Assembly: GCA_903859155.1 (NCBI GenBank)
Contig: CAIOLO010000019.1
Coordinates: 138,472-202,471, forward strand
Direction: 5' to 3'
Source of the DNA: an uncultured beta proteobacterium
Lineage (GTDB): Bacteria; Pseudomonadota; Gammaproteobacteria; Burkholderiales; SG8-39
DNA: 64,000 bases
Made by a program: the position numbers and the translations under genes. Shown here piece by piece: positions 9,236-17,981 of this stretch. Below the pieces are notes generated by a model. That model did not search any database. It saw only the letters and a program-made list of their open reading frames with translations, and was not told the DNA's origin. Every line of letters begins with the position of its first letter. Positions within the stretch are counted from its first letter, which is position 1.

Positions 9236-9682
9236 ATGAGCGAGCAGAGGGACCTGCGTGTACTGATAGTGGAGGACGAGGCGGGGGACGCACGCCTGAC
9301 GCAGCTGGCGCTGCAGAAATGCGGCTTTGCCGTCGACACGAGCGTTGCCCTCGAGGGCCTTGAGGCGCTGCAGTTGTTGCGCCGCCAGGGTGAGCGCTTT
9401 CGCCACGCGCAGCGCCCCGACCTGATCCTGCTCGATCTCAAGATGACCGGCCTGGGCGGCCTGGGTTTCCTGGTCGCGGTGAAAGAGGACGATCAGCTGT
9501 GCTCCATTCCGGTTGTCATCGTCACCAGCTCGCAGCTCGACGCCGACGTGCTCGACGCCTATCGTTGCGGTGCTGCGGGCTATGTGCGCAAGTCGGCGGA
9601 CTTCGGCGAATTCCTGGCAGGCATCAGGATCCTGGGGCAGTACTGGTTCCATCTGGCGCGATTGCCGGTGAATCTGGGGTGA
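9236..9682 (+). CDS. Second single-domain response regulator, divergent active-site loop
   Basis: 148-residue receiver, evidently a tandem paralogue of the preceding gene (same length and the same YWFHLARLP tail). The acidic pair Glu13-Asp14 and phosphoacceptor Asp67 in LILLDLKMTGLGG are present, and the Lys is in YVRKSAD. The loop after the aspartate reads MTGLGG instead of the usual MPxMDG, so partner choice or kinetics may differ from the first receiver. It starts at ATG nine bases after the previous stop, and its own stop overlaps the GTG of the next kinase. Confidence 0.88.
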   Translation: MSEQRDLRVLIVEDEAGDARLTQLALQKCGFAVDTSVALEGLEALQLLRRQGERFRHAQRPDLILLDLKMTGLGGLGFLVAVKEDDQLCSIPVVIVTSSQLDADVLDAYRCGAAGYVRKSADFGEFLAGIRILGQYWFHLARLPVNLG

Positions 9683-12117
9683 ACGCAGTGAGCCGTGCAG
9701 CTCGCATCAACACAGTCGAGCCCCTCAGATATGGCGCGGTGTTGTACCTCACCCTGATCGCCGCCGGCCTGGCCGGAAATTATTTCAAGTATCCGATTTT
9801 TCTCAATATCGATTTCCTGTTCGGCAGCCTGTTTGCCATGCTGGCGCTGCAATGCTTCGGCACCGGTCGGGGCGTTGCGGCGGGAGCGCTGATCGCCAGC
9901 TATACCTATGTTCTCTGGAATGAACCCTACGCCTTCGTCATCATGACCGCCGAGGTGGCAATGGTCGGCTGGCTGGTGATTCACCGCAAAACGGGTCTGG
10001 TGCTGGCCGATGCGCTCTACTGGCTCTTCATCGGCATGCCGCTGGGGTACTTTTTCTACAATATCGTGCTGGATGTTTCACCCGGCAGCGAATACATCAT
10101 CATGACCAAGCAGGCGGTCAACGGCATCGCCAATGCTTTGCTTGCGCGGCTGATCTTTACCGGATTCGCGCTTCGATCACGCACCACCCTGATCGGATAT
10201 CGGGATGTCATCTACAACCTGCTTGCCTTTTTCGCGCTGTGCCCGGCGCTGATCCTGCTGGTGATTGCGAGCCGGGTGGATTTCAATGAAACCGACCACA
10301 ATATTCGCGCCAATCTTCACCAGGCCAATCACAGCGTGGCAAGCCGCATCGATGTCTGGGTGCAAAACAGGACAGCCTCCATTGTCAACCTGGCCGGGCT
10401 GGCGGCGACGCTCACGCCGCGCGAAATGCAACCCAGGCTGGAGCAGGCACTCAATAGCGATGTCAATTTTCAGCGTATCGGCATGCGCGACGCGGAGTCG
10501 ACCATCATCGCCTATGCGCCGCCTATCGACGAATTCGGCCAGTCCAATATTGGCAAGAAATTCGCGGAACGGCCCTATATCGCGGAGCTCAGGCGCACCC
10601 GCAAACCGATGCTCGCGGAAGTGGTGATGGGAAGAATAGGCACGCCGGAGCCGGTTGCCATTCTGCTGACGGCGGTTATCAAGCAAGGAGAATTCGCCGG
10701 CTATGTCAACTCCGTCCTGAGGCTTGAACAGGTGCGCGACTATCTGGAGAAGAGCGCCGAGGGCAGCGCCATGCAATACACCCTGCTCGACAAGATCGGC
10801 AACACCATCCTGAGCAATCGCAAGGAGCAGAAGGTGATGAGCCCGCTGCTTCGCGGCGAGGGGAATCTGAATCTCCTGGATAAAGACATTTCACAATGGA
10901 TTCCATCATTGCCGCCCCAGACTTCCATATCGGAGCGCTGGAAATCGTCCTTTTATGTTACCGAGAGCCCGGTCGGCAGTCCGGGCGGATGGACGCTGGT
11001 TCTGGAGCAGCCGGTGGCGCCGTTTCAGAAAATACTTTATGCGCGTTATACCGAAGCGCTGGCGCTGGTGCTGCTGATTTTGTTCGCCGCGCTGGTGCTG
11101 GCCGAATTGCTTAGCCGCCGGGTGGTGGCGAGCAACGAGCAGTTGAGCGAGTTGACGCAGAGTCTGCCGGCTGCTCTGGGCGCGGGCGAAGATTCTGTCT
11201 GGCCGGTCAGCGCCATCGCCGAATCAAACAGGCTGATCGGCAGTTTCAAGGAAATGTCGCGTTCGCTGGAGGCCCAGTTCAGCGCCAACCGGCAGTTGAA
11301 TGCAACGCTGGAGCGGCGAGTCGAGGAGAGGACCCGCGCGCTTGCATTGAGCAACACCGAGCTCAAGCGCTCCAACGCCGACCTGGAGCAGTTCGCCTAC
11401 GCCGCCTCGCACGATATGAGCCAGCCGCTGCGCATGATTTCCAGTTACCTGCAATTGCTGGAGGTGGAACTGGCGCCAACGCTCAACGCCGAAATGCGCC
11501 AGCACTTTCAATTTGCCACCGAAGGCGCGCTACGCATGGACCAGATGCTGAACGCGCTGCTCGAATATTCCCGAATCGGCCGCGTGAACGAAGGAATGGC
11601 ATTGATCGAAAGTCGTGAAGTCGTGAACGAAGCGTTGCACTTTCTGGGCACCGAGATTGCGCAGGCGGCGGCCGAAGTGCGCATCGATGGCGAGTGGCCG
11701 CCGATCTTCGCCTGTCGCGACGAAATCCTGCGCTTGTTGCAGAACCTGATCGAGAATGCGCTGAAATTCCGCCTGGAAGGTCGCAACCCGGATATTGTCC
11801 TGAATTCCCAAGCCAGCGACGGCGAATGGCGTGTTGCGGTGCGCGACAACGGCGTGGGCCTGTTGCCGGGCCAGGAGGAGCGCCTGTTCAAGGTATTCGA
11901 GCGGCTGCAGTCGCGCTCGCGCTATCCCGGAACCGGCATCGGACTGGCCTTGTGCCGCAGGATTGTCGAGCATCATAATGGGCACATTCGGGTAGAGTCG
12001 CCAGGCGAGAATCTGGGCTGTGTGTTTATTTTCAGCCTGCCGGTATTAGGCAAAACGGGTGCTGCGGAGGCCTCCGGCGAAACCGGCAGCCCCGGCGGCA
12101 ATGGGGATACTCCATGA
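9679..12117 (+). CDS. Membrane sensor histidine kinase with multi-span N-terminus and dCache-like domain
   Basis: About 812 residues. The GTG at 9679 overlaps the preceding stop; another in-frame GTG at 9688 is possible. The N-terminal third is hydrophobic with several membrane segments resembling MASE-type modules. It is followed by a periplasmic dCache-like region, another membrane segment (around DNA 11050-11105), a linker, HisKA with ASHDMSQPLRMISSYLQ, and an ATPase domain with NLIENALKF and RDNGVGL. The kinase core is closely similar to that of the first kinase (the same EYSRxGR and DEILRLLQNLI segments), indicating an internal duplication. It ends by overlapping the next ATG. Confidence 0.86.
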   Translation: MNAVSRAARINTVEPLRYGAVLYLTLIAAGLAGNYFKYPIFLNIDFLFGSLFAMLALQCFGTGRGVAAGALIASYTYVLWNEPYAFVIMTAEVAMVGWLVIHRKTGLVLADALYWLFIGMPLGYFFYNIVLDVSPGSEYIIMTKQAVNGIANALLARLIFTGFALRSRTTLIGYRDVIYNLLAFFALCPALILLVIASRVDFNETDHNIRANLHQANHSVASRIDVWVQNRTASIVNLAGLAATLTPREMQPRLEQALNSDVNFQRIGMRDAESTIIAYAPPIDEFGQSNIGKKFAERPYIAELRRTRKPMLAEVVMGRIGTPEPVAILLTAVIKQGEFAGYVNSVLRLEQVRDYLEKSAEGSAMQYTLLDKIGNTILSNRKEQKVMSPLLRGEGNLNLLDKDISQWIPSLPPQTSISERWKSSFYVTESPVGSPGGWTLVLEQPVAPFQKILYARYTEALALVLLILFAALVLAELLSRRVVASNEQLSELTQSLPAALGAGEDSVWPVSAIAESNRLIGSFKEMSRSLEAQFSANRQLNATLERRVEERTRALALSNTELKRSNADLEQFAYAASHDMSQPLRMISSYLQLLEVELAPTLNAEMRQHFQFATEGALRMDQMLNALLEYSRIGRVNEGMALIESREVVNEALHFLGTEIAQAAAEVRIDGEWPPIFACRDEILRLLQNLIENALKFRLEGRNPDIVLNSQASDGEWRVAVRDNGVGLLPGQEERLFKVFERLQSRSRYPGTGIGLALCRRIVEHHNGHIRVESPGENLGCVFIFSLPVLGKTGAAEASGETGSPGGNGDTP

Positions 12118-13739
12118 GCGACCTGTTAGAGCAATCGATGTCGATACTGGTGGTCGAGGACGATCCGGGCGATTTCGGCCTGATCCGGGTTCACCTGGGC
12201 GCTCCGGGGTGGCGGCATGAGGGCGCCGGGAAAGCCGTGCTCTGGGCAACGTCGCTGGCCGAAGGCGTGGCCATGGCCCGGCGCGACAAGCCCGATGTGA
12301 TGATCCTCGATCTGACTTTGCCGGACTCTTCGGGCCTCGCCACGGTGAGGGCCATGCGCGCCGCGCTGCCGGATGTGCCCGTGGTGGTGCTCACCGGGCG
12401 GGATGACAACGAGCTTGCACTGGCCGCCTTGCAGGCGGGAGCGCAGGATTATCTGATCAAGGGACAGTTCGAGCACGATGCGCTGGGCCGCGCCGTGCGC
12501 CATGCGCTGGTGCGCGCCAGGCTCGAGGGGCAGCTGCGCGAATCGCAGAAGATGCAGGCCATCGGCACGCTGGCCGGCGGAATAGCACGGGAATTCAACA
12601 ACGCGGTGGCGACCATACTGGGTAATGTCGAACTGGCGCGCGAGGATGTGGGCAGCAATACCCTGGCGCTGGAGAGCCTGGAGGAAATCCGCAAAGCCGG
12701 CACCCGTGCGCGCGACCTGGTGCAGCAGATACTTGCCGTCAGCCGCAGGCAACCTACCGAACGCAAGCTGACGGCGCTCGGCCCTGTCCTAGAGGAGACG
12801 GCGCAACTGCTGCGCGCGGCGTTGCCCTCGCGCCTGGCGCTGGAGGTGCGCTGTGCCCCCGGGGTGCCAGCAGTGCTGGCCGATGCCTCGCAGATAAAGC
12901 AAATCCTCCTCAATCTTGCTACCAACGCCATGCAGGCGATCCAGGGCGGCCCCGGGCACATCGCCATTCGGCTCGACACCGTGGTGCTCGATGCTGCCGC
13001 GGTGAAATCCAATCCCGCGTTGCATGATTTGCAGTCCCGGCATGCGAGGCACCTGGCGCGAGCCGCGCGGATTACCATGAGCGACGACGGGCCGGGCATC
13101 GATCCGGCCACTGTGGGGCGCCTGTTCGAGCCGTTTTTCAGCACCAAAAAAGGGGATCACGCCACCGGGCTGGGTTTGGCCGTGGTGCGTGGCATCGTGC
13201 TGGGACACGATGGCGCAATTGCGGTGGAGAGCACGCCCGGCAAGGGCGCGACCTTCACGATTTACCTGCCCGAAGGCGAGGCGCTCGCGGGCGCGCAGGC
13301 CTCCGCAAAAGGCACACCGATTGCGGCGCCGGTATCGTCACCGGGTGCCAGCGCGCGCATCCTATATATTGACGACGATGATTCGCTGGTACTGCTGGTC
13401 AAGCGCCTGCTGGAGCGGCGCGGTTTGCGCGTTACGGGCTACACCGAACCGGCTGACGCACTGGCCGCGCTGCGCGCAGATCCTGCGGGATTCGACCTGG
13501 TGGTGAGCGACTACAATATGCCGGGCATGTCGGGCCTGGACGTGGCTCGCGAAGTGCGCGCGATCCGTGCCGATCTGGCGGTGGCGATAGCCTCGGGATT
13601 CATCGACGAGGATTTGCGGGCCCAGGCCTTCGGAGTGGGCGTGCGGGAACTGGTCTTTAAGGCCGATACGGCGGAAGATTTGTGCGAAGCGCTCGTCCGG
13701 CTGGCGCAGATGGTCGGGGTAGCATCGGGGTCTCATTGA
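12114..13739 (+). CDS. REC-HisKA-HATPase-REC hybrid lacking the phosphoacceptor histidine
   Basis: 541 residues, cytoplasmic. An N-terminal receiver (Asp in MILDLTLPDSSG, Lys in YLIKGQ) is followed by a dimerisation/phosphotransfer region, an ATPase domain (NLATNAMQAI, SDDGPGID, GLGLAVV) and a C-terminal receiver (VVSDYNMPGMSG). In the H-box the expected HDFNN reads REFNN: Arg159 (CGG at 12588-12590) replaces the histidine and Glu160 the aspartate. The paralogue at 13766 keeps HDFNN at the same place. It probably cannot autophosphorylate, so it may act as a phosphatase, scaffold or phosphate sink between its two receivers. ATG overlaps the upstream stop. Confidence 0.88.
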   Translation: MSDLLEQSMSILVVEDDPGDFGLIRVHLGAPGWRHEGAGKAVLWATSLAEGVAMARRDKPDVMILDLTLPDSSGLATVRAMRAALPDVPVVVLTGRDDNELALAALQAGAQDYLIKGQFEHDALGRAVRHALVRARLEGQLRESQKMQAIGTLAGGIAREFNNAVATILGNVELAREDVGSNTLALESLEEIRKAGTRARDLVQQILAVSRRQPTERKLTALGPVLEETAQLLRAALPSRLALEVRCAPGVPAVLADASQIKQILLNLATNAMQAIQGGPGHIAIRLDTVVLDAAAVKSNPALHDLQSRHARHLARAARITMSDDGPGIDPATVGRLFEPFFSTKKGDHATGLGLAVVRGIVLGHDGAIAVESTPGKGATFTIYLPEGEALAGAQASAKGTPIAAPVSSPGASARILYIDDDDSLVLLVKRLLERRGLRVTGYTEPADALAALRADPAGFDLVVSDYNMPGMSGLDVAREVRAIRADLAVAIASGFIDEDLRAQAFGVGVRELVFKADTAEDLCEALVRLAQMVGVASGSH

Positions 13740-13765
13740 AAATATTTGCCTTTTAAGTTCTGCCG

Positions 13766-16060
13766 ATGAAATTCAACTACCGCAGCCTGTCGGTCCGGGC
13801 GTACTTGTTGATACTGGTGCTCTCGGTCATCCTGCCGTCGGTCGGGGTTTTCGCCTGGCACGTGGCTCAGGAACAGCAGGCTGCGCTCAAGGGGGCCGCC
13901 GACAGGTTGAAGGATCTGGCCGACCAGGCGGCAGGTGAACTCGGCGACCTTATTCGCGACAATGAGAGGGTGCTCGGTCGGCTGGCCGCACGGCCCCAGG
14001 TCAGGGCGCTGGACGCGAAAAAATGCGACCCGATTCTTCCCGATTACGTCAGCCTGCACCCGGAGTTCAGCACGCTCGCGATACGCGACGTGCATGCCAA
14101 TATTGTCTGCACCCTGCTGAACAATCCCCCCACCGCGGAACAGATCAGGCAAACCGCCTGGTTCCAGGATGCCACGCGCAGCGGCAAATTTACGCTGGGC
14201 GATGCGACGCAGAACCTCAGGACGAACCGCTGGGTGTCCATTTCCGCGTTTCCGGTATTGGACAGCAGGGAGAGGCTGTCCGGGTTTGTTTTCTTTTCCA
14301 TGGATTTGCTCAAACTGGGCCAGCAGTTGTTCCGCGCCGTCCCCAGAAACATCCTCATCGATGTCGTCGATCGCCAGGGCAATTTCCTGCTGCGCTCGGG
14401 CGGTCCCGGAAACTGGCTCGGCCACGCCGTGGCCCCGGGGGATGCCGCCGCGATCAAGGGGCAACGCGAAGGCTTCTTTGCCTCGAGCGGCGTCGACGGC
14501 GTGCTCAGCCAGGTCGCTTTTGCCGCCGTTCCCGACACCGAGTGGCATGTGCTGGCCAGGCTGCCCGAGGCGGAAATTTTCGCCGCGACACGGGCGCGGC
14601 TGTTTGGCAGCATCGTTGTCGGAATCGCCGTTCTGGGGCTGGTGCTGGCGCTCGCGTTCTGGATCGGCACGGCGATTGTCAATCCGGTAATTCAACTGGC
14701 GGGCGCCGCCGAAAGAATCGCCCTGGGTGACAGCCATACTCGGGCTCCGGTCACCGGACCGGTGGAAGTGGCCGCGGTCGCGCAGCAATTCAACCATATG
14801 CTCAATGTGCGCGAGCGCGCCGAAGTCGCGCGTGCCTCGCTCGAGGAGCAATTGCGCGAATCGCAAAAAATGCAGGCCATCGGCACGCTGGCCGGGGGCA
14901 TCGCGCACGATTTCAACAATATCATTGCCACCATCCTGGGCAATGTGGAACTCGCGCGCCAGGACGCGCAGGCCAATCCACTGGCGCTGCAGAGCATTGA
15001 AGAAATAGAAAAGGCCGGCGGGCGCGCGCGCGATCTGGTGCGGCAGATCCTGTCCTTCAGCCGACGCCAGCCCACCGAGCGCAAGCCGACCGCGCTTGGC
15101 CCTGTTGTCAAGGAATCCGCGCGCCTGTTGCAATCCGCGCTGCCGGCGCGCGTGGTCCTCGAGGTACAGTGCGGCACCGACGTGCCCGCGGTTCTCGCCG
15201 ATGTCACGCAGATCGAGCAGGTGCTGATCAACCTGGCCACCAATGCCATGCAGGCGATGGCCGGCGCGCCCGGGCGCATCGTCATACGGCTGGACACGGT
15301 GATGCTTGACCAGCCCCAGGCGGGTTCGGGTGCCGGACTTCCGGGTTCCTCCGGGAGAGCGGCGGCACCCACGGTGCGCCTGTCGGTCAGTGACGACGGA
15401 CCGGGTATGGATGCGGCCACGGCCGATCGGATCTTCGAGCCGTTTTTCACCACCAAGCCGGTCAATGAGGGTACCGGCCTGGGTCTATCGGTGGTGCACG
15501 GCATAGCGCAGAGTCACGATGGCTCGATTGAAGTCGACACCGCGCCGGGCAAAGGGGCAACCTTTACACTTTATCTGCCAGCGGCCAAGGCGGAGGAAAT
15601 TCGGTTCGGCATACCAGAGCGCCAGCAGCGCGAATTGGCCGCGGTCGGGGATCCGGCTGCGGCACCGCGTTCGGCTACCGGAGTGCGCATCCTCTGCATC
15701 GACGATGATGAATCGCTGGTGCTGTTGGTCAAGCGCATGCTGGAGCGGCGCGGCTTCCAGGTCAGCGGTTACACCGACCAGGGCGAAGCGCTGGCCGCGC
15801 TGCGCGCCGACCCCGATTCGATCGATCTGGTGGTGAGCGACTACAACATGCCGGGCATGTCGGGGTTGGACGTGGCGCGTGAAGTGCACGCGATCCGTGC
15901 CGACCTGCCGGTGGCTATCGCCTCGGGGTTCATCGACGAGGCCTTGAGCACCCAGGCCAGTGGAGCCGGCGTGCGGGAACTGATTTTCAAGGCGGATGCG
16001 GCGGAAGACCTGTGCGACGCGTTCGAGCGCCTGGCCAGTGCAATCGGTAGAAAAATGTGA
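13766..16060 (+). CDS. Membrane hybrid sensor kinase (dCache-HAMP-HisKA-HATPase-REC)
   Basis: 764 residues. The first membrane segment is at about residues 9-29, a periplasmic dCache-like sensor follows, the second membrane segment is at about 279-302, and HAMP at about 303-355. HisKA has His381 in GGIAHDFNNIIATILGN, the ATPase domain has NLATNAMQAM and SDDGPGMD, and a receiver follows from about 640 (VVSDYNMPGMSG, FKADAAEDL). The kinase-receiver half is a close paralogue of the hybrid at 12114, but with an intact H-box. It could supply phosphate to the receivers of that degenerate neighbour. It starts with ATG 26 bases after the previous stop, the largest gap in the operon. Confidence 0.88.
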   Translation: MKFNYRSLSVRAYLLILVLSVILPSVGVFAWHVAQEQQAALKGAADRLKDLADQAAGELGDLIRDNERVLGRLAARPQVRALDAKKCDPILPDYVSLHPEFSTLAIRDVHANIVCTLLNNPPTAEQIRQTAWFQDATRSGKFTLGDATQNLRTNRWVSISAFPVLDSRERLSGFVFFSMDLLKLGQQLFRAVPRNILIDVVDRQGNFLLRSGGPGNWLGHAVAPGDAAAIKGQREGFFASSGVDGVLSQVAFAAVPDTEWHVLARLPEAEIFAATRARLFGSIVVGIAVLGLVLALAFWIGTAIVNPVIQLAGAAERIALGDSHTRAPVTGPVEVAAVAQQFNHMLNVRERAEVARASLEEQLRESQKMQAIGTLAGGIAHDFNNIIATILGNVELARQDAQANPLALQSIEEIEKAGGRARDLVRQILSFSRRQPTERKPTALGPVVKESARLLQSALPARVVLEVQCGTDVPAVLADVTQIEQVLINLATNAMQAMAGAPGRIVIRLDTVMLDQPQAGSGAGLPGSSGRAAAPTVRLSVSDDGPGMDAATADRIFEPFFTTKPVNEGTGLGLSVVHGIAQSHDGSIEVDTAPGKGATFTLYLPAAKAEEIRFGIPERQQRELAAVGDPAAAPRSATGVRILCIDDDESLVLLVKRMLERRGFQVSGYTDQGEALAALRADPDSIDLVVSDYNMPGMSGLDVAREVHAIRADLPVAIASGFIDEALSTQASGAGVRELIFKADAAEDLCDAFERLASAIGRKM

Positions 16061-17421
16061 ACGACCTCTTCAAGCAGGCGATCAAAATACTGGTGCTCGA
16101 GGACGATCCCGGGGACTTCGGCTTGATCCATGCCCACTTGCGCCGCGCGGGTTTTGATCACGAGGAGGCTGAGAGTGACGCTGGCGGCCGCGGGGAAACG
16201 GTTGTCTGGGCCAAGACGCTGGCACAGGGCCTGGACCTTGCCAGGGGCGGCAAGCCCGATGTGGTGCTGCTCGACCTTTCTTTGCCGGATTCAACCGGGC
16301 TTGCCACGGTGCGGGCAATGCGTGCTGCGCTTCCCGATGCGCCATTGGTGGTGCTTACCGGGAACGATGACAACAACCAGGCCCTGGCCGCGCTCCAGGC
16401 GGGCGCCCAGGATTATCTGATCAAGGGACGCTTCGATCACGATGCGCTGGGGCGCGCGGTTCGCCACGCGCTGGTGCGCGCGAGTCTGGAGGCCCGGTTG
16501 CGCCTGTTCGAGGTGGCCTTGAATTCCGCGGCCAACGCGATACTGATTACCGACATCGATGCCCGCATTGAATGGGCCAACCCGGCGTTCGTGCAGTTGA
16601 CGGGATACTCGCTGGAGGAGTCGCTGGGCCTCAGTCCGGGATTTTTGATGAATTCCGGCAGGCAGAGTCCGCCGTTCTTCCGGGAAATGTGGGAAGCCAT
16701 ACTGTCCGGCCGGGTCTGGCGCGGCGAACTGGTCAACCAGCGCAAGGACGGATCTCTCTATGACGCTTCGCTGATCATCTCCCCGGTTATCGACGGCGAC
16801 GGCGCCACCCGTCATTTCGTCGCCATCCTGCAGGACATCACCGAACGCAAGCAGATTGAAGACCAGATTCACCAGATGGCGTTTTCCGATCCGCTCACCC
16901 GGCTGCCCAACCGCCGCCTGCTCATAGACCGCCTGAGCCAGGTCATGGCGGCGAGCCAGCGAAGCGGTTTGCATGGCGCGCTGATGTTTCTCGACCTGGA
17001 CAATTTCAAGGCGCTGAATGACGCCCATGGGCATGATGTCGGCGATCTGCTGCTGATCGTCGCGGCGGACCGGCTGAAAAAATGCGTGCGCGCGATGGAT
17101 ACCGTGGCGCGCTTCGGTGGCGATGAATTCGTGGTGATGCTCAGCGAGCTGGATGTGAACCGGGACGAATCGGTCAACCAGGCGGGCCTCGTGGCCGAGA
17201 AGATACGCGTGGCCCTGGCCGATCCCTATCAGCTGACCATCAGGCGCGAGGGCAAGTCGGAAGTACTGGTCGAACACCGCTGCACGGCCAGCATCGGCGT
17301 GACTTTGTTCTTGGATCATGAGGCCGGTCAGGAGGACATCCTCAAATGGGCGGACACGGCGATGTATCGGGCCAAAGAGGCCGGCCGCGATACCATCCGT
17401 TTTCATGAACCCGGACCATGA
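16057..17421 (+). CDS. Diguanylate cyclase response regulator (REC-PAS-GGDEF)
   Basis: 454 residues, the apparent output protein of the operon. The receiver is close to the N-terminal receiver of the 12114 hybrid (EDDPGDFGLI, LLDLSLPDSTG, YLIKGRF). A PAS domain spans about 150-265 and the GGDEF domain about 275-445. The active-site GGDEF is intact at 354-358, and RAMD at 345-348, five residues before it, is a typical I-site for product inhibition. It should make cyclic di-GMP from GTP when phosphorylated. GTG start overlaps the previous stop. No EAL or HD-GYP phosphodiesterase is encoded nearby. Confidence 0.93.
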   Translation: MNDLFKQAIKILVLEDDPGDFGLIHAHLRRAGFDHEEAESDAGGRGETVVWAKTLAQGLDLARGGKPDVVLLDLSLPDSTGLATVRAMRAALPDAPLVVLTGNDDNNQALAALQAGAQDYLIKGRFDHDALGRAVRHALVRASLEARLRLFEVALNSAANAILITDIDARIEWANPAFVQLTGYSLEESLGLSPGFLMNSGRQSPPFFREMWEAILSGRVWRGELVNQRKDGSLYDASLIISPVIDGDGATRHFVAILQDITERKQIEDQIHQMAFSDPLTRLPNRRLLIDRLSQVMAASQRSGLHGALMFLDLDNFKALNDAHGHDVGDLLLIVAADRLKKCVRAMDTVARFGGDEFVVMLSELDVNRDESVNQAGLVAEKIRVALADPYQLTIRREGKSEVLVEHRCTASIGVTLFLDHEAGQEDILKWADTAMYRAKEAGRDTIRFHEPGP

Positions 17422-17453
17422 CGGCGGGGGCTCTTCGAGCATCGGCCGGCCGG

Positions 17454-17951
17454 CTACGACATTTCCTGGATCGGAAAAATCATCATGGTGGTGCTGCCAT
17501 GCGCGTACAGCCTGCCCGAGGCGTCCGTGATGCGCCCGTCGGCGGTGGCGATGCGTTTGCCGGGATGGATCACCCTGCCTTCACAGCGCAATTTCCCGGT
17601 TTCCACGGTGATGGCGCGCACGTAGTTGATTTTCAGCTCCAGCGTGGCCGCGCCATAGCCGGCGGGCATGGTCACCTGCACCGCGCCGCCCATGCAGGTA
17701 TCGAGCAGGGTGCTGGCCAGCCCGCCATGGGTGGAGCCGAGCACGTTGTAATGCTGTTCTCCGGGCATGCATTCGACCACGATGGAGCCGTCGCCGATCT
17801 CGGTGGTGACGAATCCCATCAGCCGGGACATCGGCGAGGCCTGGATCTTGCCCGACATGGTGGCCTCGATGTACTCGCGGCCGCTCATGTGCTGGACTGT
17901 CTGGCGGTTGGTGGAGGCGTCCCAGGATATTGTCAGACTGCGTGTTGCCAA
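17454..17951 (-). CDS. PaaI-type hotdog-fold acyl-CoA thioesterase
   Basis: 165 residues with the hotdog thioesterase signature HGGLASTLLDTCMGGAV and a preceding loop HYNVLGSTHGG, as in the PaaI/YdiI group that hydrolyses aromatic or short acyl-CoA thioesters. It is convergent with the diguanylate cyclase (about 30 bases between them) and lies about 30 bases downstream of the ETF-QO gene on the same strand, so the two probably share a transcript. The substrate cannot be assigned, but the setting with ETF-QO and the CoA-transferase suggests acyl-CoA turnover. Confidence 0.82.
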   Translation of the reverse strand: MATRSLTISWDASTNRQTVQHMSGREYIEATMSGKIQASPMSRLMGFVTTEIGDGSIVVECMPGEQHYNVLGSTHGGLASTLLDTCMGGAVQVTMPAGYGAATLELKINYVRAITVETGKLRCEGRVIHPGKRIATADGRITDASGRLYAHGSTTMMIFPIQEMS

Positions 17952-17981
17952 GCGGATTCCTTTCGGTGACGGGTCACACTC

